From positions 9,129,001 through 9,193,000 of the forward strand of contig JAZBRI010000008.1 in the NCBI GenBank assembly GCA_036874045.1: a DNA stretch of 64,000 nt. The letters run 5' to 3'. The position numbers and the translations under genes were made by a program. The notes below the pieces were generated by a model, which saw only the letters and a list, made by a program, of their open reading frames with translations, was not told where the DNA came from and made no database searches. The DNA comes from Cymodocea nodosa (Eukaryota; Streptophyta; Magnoliopsida; Alismatales; Cymodoceaceae). Shown piece after piece: positions 57,978 through 64,000 of this stretch. The first letter of the stretch is position 1. Each line of letters begins with the position of its first letter.

Positions 57978-59205
57978 TGTATGATCGTTTGTATCACAAG
58001 AGGGGGGGTGAATTGTGTCTTTAGTAATTAAATACTAGTGGATAAAACAAGAGGACAAAACACTCGTAAAAGAAATTCTATTCTTTTATTTCAAGACAGA
58101 ATTTATAATATCTTTTCAACTCAATTCCCTTCTTGACGGTTTTGATATAGTAATATTTGATATACAATTCAAATAGGAAAACAAAGCTCTTTTTCAAAAC
58201 TAATTTTGAATTATATAAAACCTGATCTTTATGCACACAGCTTATTTCTTTCTCTTTGCTCAACTTCTGTATCTCTTTTTCTCCAATTGTCGAATTTCCA
58301 GACTTCTTACGTTTGTAGCTCCTTTTCTAAAATTTCTTGGAATTTCGAACTTCTTCTGATGTTGGAGAATTTTTCAAAATATGAATATTCAAACTTAACT
58401 TTTCAGTTAGGGATCCAGATTGAATATTCAGACTTGGTTTTTGAGATTGGGATCCTCTATTGTAATGTAGCTCGTACTCTCTATTAGTAGTCGAACTTTG
58501 TTGTCTTTCACGTTCAGCATGTTCATCCACTTGATCCACAATCCATAATCCATAATCCACGTACTAATTTTCTCTTTAATCTAAATTACTTTCTATTTTA
58601 ATTTCCACTTTCTCCAATAACATTTTGAATTCCACGATCTCCACTTCATAGATTCACCGAAGCTTTATCTTCCTGGAGTCTTGTAGAATATCTTCTAAGT
58701 CTTCGATTTAGTCGAACATTTATTCTTTAAGTCCTATAAAAACTCGAACACTTATCCTTTAACTCCGAGTTTTTGCACCTGCAAAACACGTGACTAAACA
58801 AAGAAACTTATTTATTCGTTAGTCCTTTTATAAAACTTGAATAGTTATCTATCCATGCGTATAAAAACTCGAACAGTTATCTAACTGATTTTTCATTACC
58901 ACATGGAGAACACGTGACAACTTTAAACATTAAAAACACACGTGTAGATAACTTAACTATACAAATTTTTAACATAAACTATTCGACAAAAACGAAACAT
59001 TAACTATTCGAAAGTTTAATTATCTGAAACGTTAACTATCCGAAAGTTTAACTATTGCAAATCTAACTCTTCGGAAATCTTTAAGTTATCCGACATAAAA
59101 ATGAAACTTTCTGATAATCTGATAACTATTATACTTAGAGAATATTATGTAGACTTATTTAAATACGTTAATAAAGCATATATCATCAAAATTAAATACC
59201 TAACA
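57978..59205 (-). repeat. Element E 3' LTR, 1228 bp, minus strand
   Basis: On the minus strand it starts TGTTAGGTATTT and ends ACGATCATACA after CAATTCACCCCCCCC, the end pattern of the other families. TTATATAA at 58211-58218 and AATAAA (complement of 58085-58090) are suitably placed as promoter and poly(A) signal. U3 (58960-59100) has repeated TTAACTATCCGAAA words; CACGTG occurs at about 58788 and 58910. Confidence 0.85.
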
Positions 59206-59548
59206 ATCTCCCCCTTTTTGATGATGTCAAAACCTAATAAGTCACTTAATTTATATCTCCCACTTTTTGACATTATAAAAAAGTAAACAAACTATTTGCG
59301 CCCCCTTTAGGAAGTTAAGCAAATTAAATGTAAGGAAGGAAATCTTACTAAGTATATATTAATCATAACGATAGTTTCAAACATACATAGGATTTATGGA
59401 TTAAGCATAAACTGTTTAATATCATAAACTGTGAAAAATAATCACGTAACATTAAAATCAGTAAACAGTTTACATAATAGTTTTGGTTACAAATTACAAA
59501 AAATAAATCATGTAATACATAATTTGTATAATCACAAGCCTCTTTGTC
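59206..59548 (-). other. Element E 3' untranslated region with purine tract
   Basis: On the minus strand, AAAAAGGGGGAGAT (complement of 59206-59219) abuts the LTR. A second tract, AAAGGGGGCGC, lies near 59299-59309. The short open frames here show no recognisable product. Confidence 0.75.
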
Positions 59549-61632
59549 TTTAAAAAATATCAACCAGAGTATCTAAAATTTGCTTTGCAATTTCTATACT
59601 AACTCTGTTTATCTGATCAAGTAATGCTTGATCTAAATCATTTTGAGAAACTTGTGATGGTTGCTGTAAAAATTCAATATGTATGTCTGTATCTATACCT
59701 GTATGTATTTCTGTATGTATACCTTGTTGTATATCTGTATGTTGTTGTGTTTCTGTAAATTGTGTGGATTGTTGCTGTTGTGGCTGTGATTGTGTTTGCC
59801 GATCCTATTATTGTTGTTGTCTAAGGATAGGTGTATTTGCTTCCTGGTATTTTTGAAGTTCCTTTACAAAGAAAGATCTTGACTTGAATCTTTTCTATGG
59901 CCAAGGTGTAATATCTGTTTGACTTGCCACAATTCTCAAAATTGTATCACCATAAAATAATTTACTCTGTAAATGTAAGATATGAGAAACAAAAATATAA
60001 TACCAGTTCACTTGTATATGGTTTATTAAGGCGTATGTAGCATAAAGACAACATCTGCCAACTTCTGCCCCATGACCAAACCTTTGAAATAATGTAGCAT
60101 GCAATATTTTTGCAATAAAATGTGCTTGGCCATTTAAGTCATTTAGTAATCTCAATGGTTTGTTGGCAGTTGGATCTTTGGCTAAACTTGTAATGTCCCA
60201 TTCCAATCGATAAACCTATTTTCTTTCTGATAATCTCAATGGTTCCTGATTTCATTTTTCAAACCAAGTACCTGATAAAGTAAATCTAGATTAAATATAT
60301 GTCATTGTCTTGTATATTAGAAACAAGAATACCTTCTTTCACTATTAAGTTTGAGTAAAAACAACTAAGAAGTTCGGGTATAGCAAGATGGCCTAGCTGT
60401 TGTGGAAGTAGAGTCAACAAGCCTTGAAATTCAAACAATTCATGTATGTGTGCCATCCCTTCAAACTTAACTACTCTTGAATATAAAACTATAAAAGTTT
60501 TATATGTCTGAAATTTGTCATAACAGGAATTATTTCTGAACCATAATAGTGTATTTTCATCTAAACTCTGTTTAGGATTAGGTATTTTCCTGTCATGATG
60601 TTCTGATGTGGGACTTGTTTCAATATTATCAACAACATCTATATTTTCAAATCTTTCAAAACTAGTGGAATTGCCATCAAAACTAGTATAAATGTCTGAA
60701 ATATCTGTTATTGTCATATCAATAATCTGCTGAATTTCTTTTGTTTGTTCTTCTGGAAACATTTCAGTAACAACAGTCTCTATGGCAATCTGTGTATCAG
60801 CAACATGTATATCTATATTTGATCTATTTAACTATCTCTATATGAAAGAATGTTCTATATCTGTCTGTGGAATAGAATCATCCTGTATTTCTGAAATTTG
60901 TATACGTGAGACATTGGTAGTATCATATTCTATTTGTAATTGTGTATGTCATTGATTATATAAATTTATCAACAAGTATACTATATATTGTAATAGACAT
61001 AACCATATATGTAAAGTGTAGTATAAGCAACTGTACCAAAATTCAAAAGTCTCTATTCGAGATATAATAAGAGGAAGAATATCTGTACATTCCTCTTCAG
61101 ATGAAATATCTTCAAAATTCATAAACTCAATGTCTATGTTATCAAAAATATCATCAAAATTGATATCATCTGTATATGTATCATCAAAATTTCTTACATA
61201 TTCTCTTTCCGTAGGAAAAGAATGTGTGCTTGCAGCATAATATGAAAAACTATCCATTGTATTAAAAGATACATTATGCACTAATGTGACACAATACCTT
61301 AAAGTATATGCTTGTAAGGCAATATTTGTCACATCTGCTGGGATTCCTGACAAAAATGTCTGTCCAGCTTTTGCAATAGAGCATAGTTTTCCATTTTTCA
61401 CTGATTCTTCTTTTTGCTGCAATATTCCTTGTACACCTGTAGTTAGTCCAAAATATTCAATTGCCTTTTTCTTTTTCTAACTATATGTCTTCAGTGTTTC
61501 ATGTTGTACAAGAGGTGCTAAAATTGTCTTAATTTCTCTTGTTAAAGGCACCTAGGGTCTTAATGGTCCTTCACCATGATGCCTAGGTGGTAATAATGGA
61601 ATATAGAGTTTTATGCTCTCCACCTCTGCCAT
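59549..61632 (-). pseudogene. Element E extra ORF (divergent homologue of the family-1 extra ORF)
   Basis: The start is ATG at 61632-61630 (MAEVESIKLYIPLLPPRHHGEG), unlike the basic start of family 1. Stops occur at about 61553 and 61463. The frame 61422-60949 has AIAKAGQTFLSG-like helical sequence and an Asp/Ile-rich acidic tract, 60762-60286 carries MFPEEQTKEIQQIIDMTI and the first part of the C-terminal domain (ELFEFQGLLTLLP, LLSCFYSNLI), and 60206-59895 carries its centre (QRFGHGAEVGRCCLYATYA, NHIQVNWYYIF, KLFYGDTILRIVASQ). A Gln-rich tail follows and the frame ends at 59549. The alignment with family 1 over this domain is clear by eye. Broken by several point stops and shifts. Confidence 0.78.
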
Positions 61633-61690
61633 TTTGAGTTGATAAACTCTTTGTCCTTTACTTTTGTAAACTCTTTTGGTGGTGTTGATA
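61633..61690 (-). repeat. Element E leader with three near-repeats of CAAAAGAGTTTA
   Basis: On the plus strand GATAAACTCTTTG (about 61641), GTAAACTCTTTTG (about 61665) and GATAAACTCTTTTG (about 61687) follow one another between the extra-ORF start and the LTR remnant. The last abuts the point where similarity to the 3' LTR stops, so these repeats may mark the deletion junction. Confidence 0.55.
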
Positions 61691-64000
61691 AACTCTTTTG
61701 TATCTCTTCTTCTTTAGTTGTTGTTTGGATTAAAATGTTGCATATTTTTATAGGATCTTATTGGTTAAATAGATTTACATGAGATTTATTAAAGTCATAT
61801 TATGCATTTATTTCATTATTTAACCAATAAGAACCAATCTCCATTTTATACAATTAAAAGTAGGAAATTATTTCAAACATGCATCATTTATGAATTTTAT
61901 GGATGACTTGATACTTTGATGTATTTATTGTTGTGAAAAGTTTATAATTCAATTTAAGATCATGGAAATTGAAGATTGGAGGAAGAAAATCAAGTGGGAT
62001 TTAATCCCAATCGTTGAATCAAAGATGGATCTCCAAACTTGGAAACTCTCTATATAAAAGAGAGTGATGCACATCTAGGGATTCTCTCTTGGAGTTTTTG
62101 TTTTCCACCTCCAACACCATCAGCCGTCACCCCCTCTTGGAGCTCCACATCTTGAAGCAAGGAAGGAGAACGATGGTCATTCCACCACCTCTCTTCAGCT
62201 CGGATCTCATCATCTTCATTCCACAAATCATCTCCAACATGAAAGCCTTCATTCCACATCTTGGAGGAGGGACGTCTACCTCTACAAGGGTTCTCTTCTT
62301 CATTTGTGAGATTCCACAAATCATTTCTCCACATTCCCCTCTTCTTTGGCTTCAGAAATATCACATTTTATCATGTTTCACGTAGGTAGTTATTTATGTT
62401 CTTAGTTTTCATTGTAATAGGGTAAAAGTAGAAAACAAATTCGTTTTTATTTGTATGTTCCTTTGTGAATCTTTGTTATTTTCATCTGAAAATCGTCAAA
62501 ACAAGTGTTGTTATTGATATATATTCATATATTGTTGTTTGTTGATGTTGAAATCCGGATATTACATTCTGTTATGCATGAAACAACATAGAATTTGTTG
62601 AAGGTTGTGCATGTTGTTTGCAGATTTGTAGTTTTGTTCATCTGTTTTTATTCCGAGAATTCATGTGTTCTGGAGCGTTTATGTTTAACTGAAAATTCTG
62701 AAAAAATTCATAACCGTGCTATTATAAGTCTTCTGTGATTCTATAAAATTTCATAGTAATCTGAAAATATTTGATGCCATTTTGAAGCTATAACTGTATC
62801 AAGTACAGAATTCGGTCTAAGACTCTTTTGTCATGATTGTAACAGATTTTTCTCACAACTCAGATCACATAAAAATTCGAATAAATATTTAATTAATATC
62901 TACATCCTTTTATTTTGCAACGCATTTGATTTTGGAATTTTTGGTTGAGTAATTCGGGATTTATAAGGTTTTTAAGATACTGTTGTTAACGCGCAGAAGT
63001 TTCCAATTTTATGCATCATTTTCAATGTCCGAATTTTCAGTCATAACATTCGTGCGTTTTTAAGTGTAAATTTTTTTATCTGAAGTCCACATTAACAGAT
63101 CTGATTGAGATTAAATTTTCAGTCTAATCTGTTGATTGGTCGATAAATTAAAAATCTGTGGACTTACCTTTTTTGTAGTCTAATCTATATTTGGAAAGTA
63201 TTTGCTTGTCATATTCTTGTAATTAGAATCCTAGATTATCCCCATTTCCCTATGGTTTGACCCGTACTTGCCGATGTACTTCATTGGATGCCATGCACTT
63301 CTGGTTTAAAAATTTAAGACTTCAAAGAAATCCAAACAGTTGTCGAATTTCAAGACTTCTTGCATTTGCAGCTCCTTTTTCTAAAATTGCTTAGAATTCC
63401 GAAGTTCTTCTGATGTTGGAGAATTTTTCTGGATTTGATATGTAGTTGAATATTTAGATTTGATATTTGAGATTGGGATTGAATATTTAGACTTGATCTT
63501 TTAGTTTGTGATTGGGGATTAGGATGATCATAATGCAGCTCATACCCTCTATTTTTAGTAGTTGAACTTTGACTTCACGTTCAGCATGTTCATCCACTTA
63601 ATCCATAATCTACATACTAATTTTGAATTCAAATTATTCACGATTTCCATTATCTTTTTGAATTTCCACTATGTCCACTATCATTTTGAAATTTCCACTT
63701 TCTTCACTATCATTTTGAATTTCCACGATTTCCACTCGTAGATTCACCAAAACTTTATCTTCCTAGAGATTTGTAGTATATCTTCTAAGTCATCGCTTTA
63801 GTCGAACACTTATCCTTTAAGTTCTATAAAAACTCGAACACTTATCTATAACTCTTCGAGTTTTTGCACTTGCAAAACATATAACTGAACAAAGAAAACT
63901 TATCTGTTCGTTAGTCATTTTACAAAACTAAAATAGTTATTTATCCATGCATATAAAAACTCAAACAGTTATCTAACTTTTCGATTTTCATTACTGAATG
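61691..64000 (-). repeat. Element E inner LTR, truncated and split by a single LTR
   Basis: Similarity to the 3' LTR of E begins at about 61691 (corresponding to about 58262), is interrupted by 61722-63338, and continues from 63344 to the window end, matching 58290-58910. The two LTRs differ at many positions and in indels, so the insertion is old or the LTRs come from different copies. This one lacks the part equal to 57978-58262, which holds TATA and poly(A) signals. Confidence 0.75.
61722..63338 (+). mobile_element. Single LTR (1617 bp) inserted in E's inner LTR
   Basis: TGTTTGGATT and AATCCAAACA form perfect 10-bp inverted ends; TSD GTTGT at 61717-61721 and 63339-63343. TATATAAA at about 62049-62056 with a near-palindrome TGGGATTTAATCCCA at 61995-62009 upstream suggests U3 and a promoter on the plus strand. 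The box at 63244-63307 (CCCTATGGTTTGACCC, GTACTTGCC, CATGCACTT) links it to the insertions at 9232 and 15713. Overlapping open frames on both strands near 62050-62385 look accidental. No primer site or domain inside; solo LTR most likely. Confidence 0.8.

Larger units (their letters stand above)
57978..64000 (-). mobile_element. Element E: minus-strand Sirevirus-like element with only an extra ORF between LTRs
   Basis: Read on the minus strand: LTR sequence entering from beyond 64000 to about 61691 (split by a single LTR, 61722-63338), a short leader, an extra ORF (61632-59549), a purine tract at 59220-59206, and the 3' LTR 59205-57978. There is no trace of gag, protease, integrase, RT or RNase H. 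The inner LTR lacks its right third (TATA, R and U5) and any primer site. So this is a large deletion derivative. The right end is outside the window. Confidence 0.8.

Noticed and set aside
58206-58487. 93-codon plus-strand frame in the LTR of E
   Set aside because: Antisense to the LTR's transcription and not conserved in the second LTR copy at 63339-64000.
59363-59563. 66-codon minus-strand frame after the extra ORF of E
   Set aside because: In the 3' untranslated region; hydrophobic composition reflects A+T-rich sequence. A membrane protein was considered but no start context or homologue is visible.
57978-61690. Spliced-RNA origin of element E
   Set aside because: The inner LTR ends upstream of its TATA, so R and U5, which reverse transcription would keep, are missing. 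A genomic deletion fits better.
62050-62385. Overlapping open frames on both strands in the last single LTR
   Set aside because: Just downstream of a TATA box in LTR sequence; frames on opposite strands overlap and resemble nothing known.

Overview
This is a window of a flowering-plant nuclear genome made of LTR retrotransposons nested inside one another. I see no host gene, tRNA, rRNA or CRISPR array. The plant origin follows from the primer-binding sites (TGGTATCAGAGC, matching the 3' end of plant initiator tRNA-Met), the Ty1/copia order gag-PR-IN-RT-RNaseH, and LTR ends TG...CA with 5-bp target duplications (TSDs). The sequence is strongly A+T-rich. The species cannot be told from the sequence.

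One Sirevirus-like copia family (family 1) dominates with five copies: A (1-6727, left part outside the window), B (from 8648, its 3' LTR cut at 27459), C (27460-48938), D (28749-39666, the only copy complete in the window) and F (48939-57977, continuing outside). Each codes for gag with a CCHC knuckle and a long coiled-coil spacer, then protease, integrase, RT and RNase H, and downstream of pol an extra sense ORF that resembles the 'putative plant transposon protein' domain. LTRs are about 1.6-1.75 kb. All copies are broken by stops, frameshifts and deletions.

Layout from left to right: A is inserted next to an old element of a second family (G, 6728-8647). B is inserted into the protease region of G (left TSD ATAGG). 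B itself carries three foreign single-LTR insertions: 9232-11479 in its 5' LTR, 15713-17991 in integrase, and 22627-24330 (minus strand) in the extra ORF. C is inserted just past the TATA box of B's 3' LTR, and D is inserted in C's 5' LTR (TSD ATTCA/ATTCG). The extra ORF of C is fused by a deletion to a truncated LTR that begins F. A minus-strand element of a third family (E, from 57978) is inserted in the extra ORF of F (left TSD AGTTA). E holds only LTR sequence and an extra ORF, with no gag or pol, and its inner LTR is split by another single-LTR insertion (61722-63338, TSD GTTGT).

The most interesting non-coding structure is a module in front of the extra ORF in all five family-1 copies: a 13-bp-stem hairpin, an overlapping 28-bp near-palindrome made of the word that is repeated in the LTR U3, and a TATTTAAA box about 105 bp further on, roughly 85-90 bp before the ATG. 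This looks like an internal promoter. Other shared signals are an in-frame TAA between gag and protease in four of four readable copies, and a consensus 5' splice site overlapping the gag start codon in three of four. Everything here rests on reading the sequence; no searches were run.
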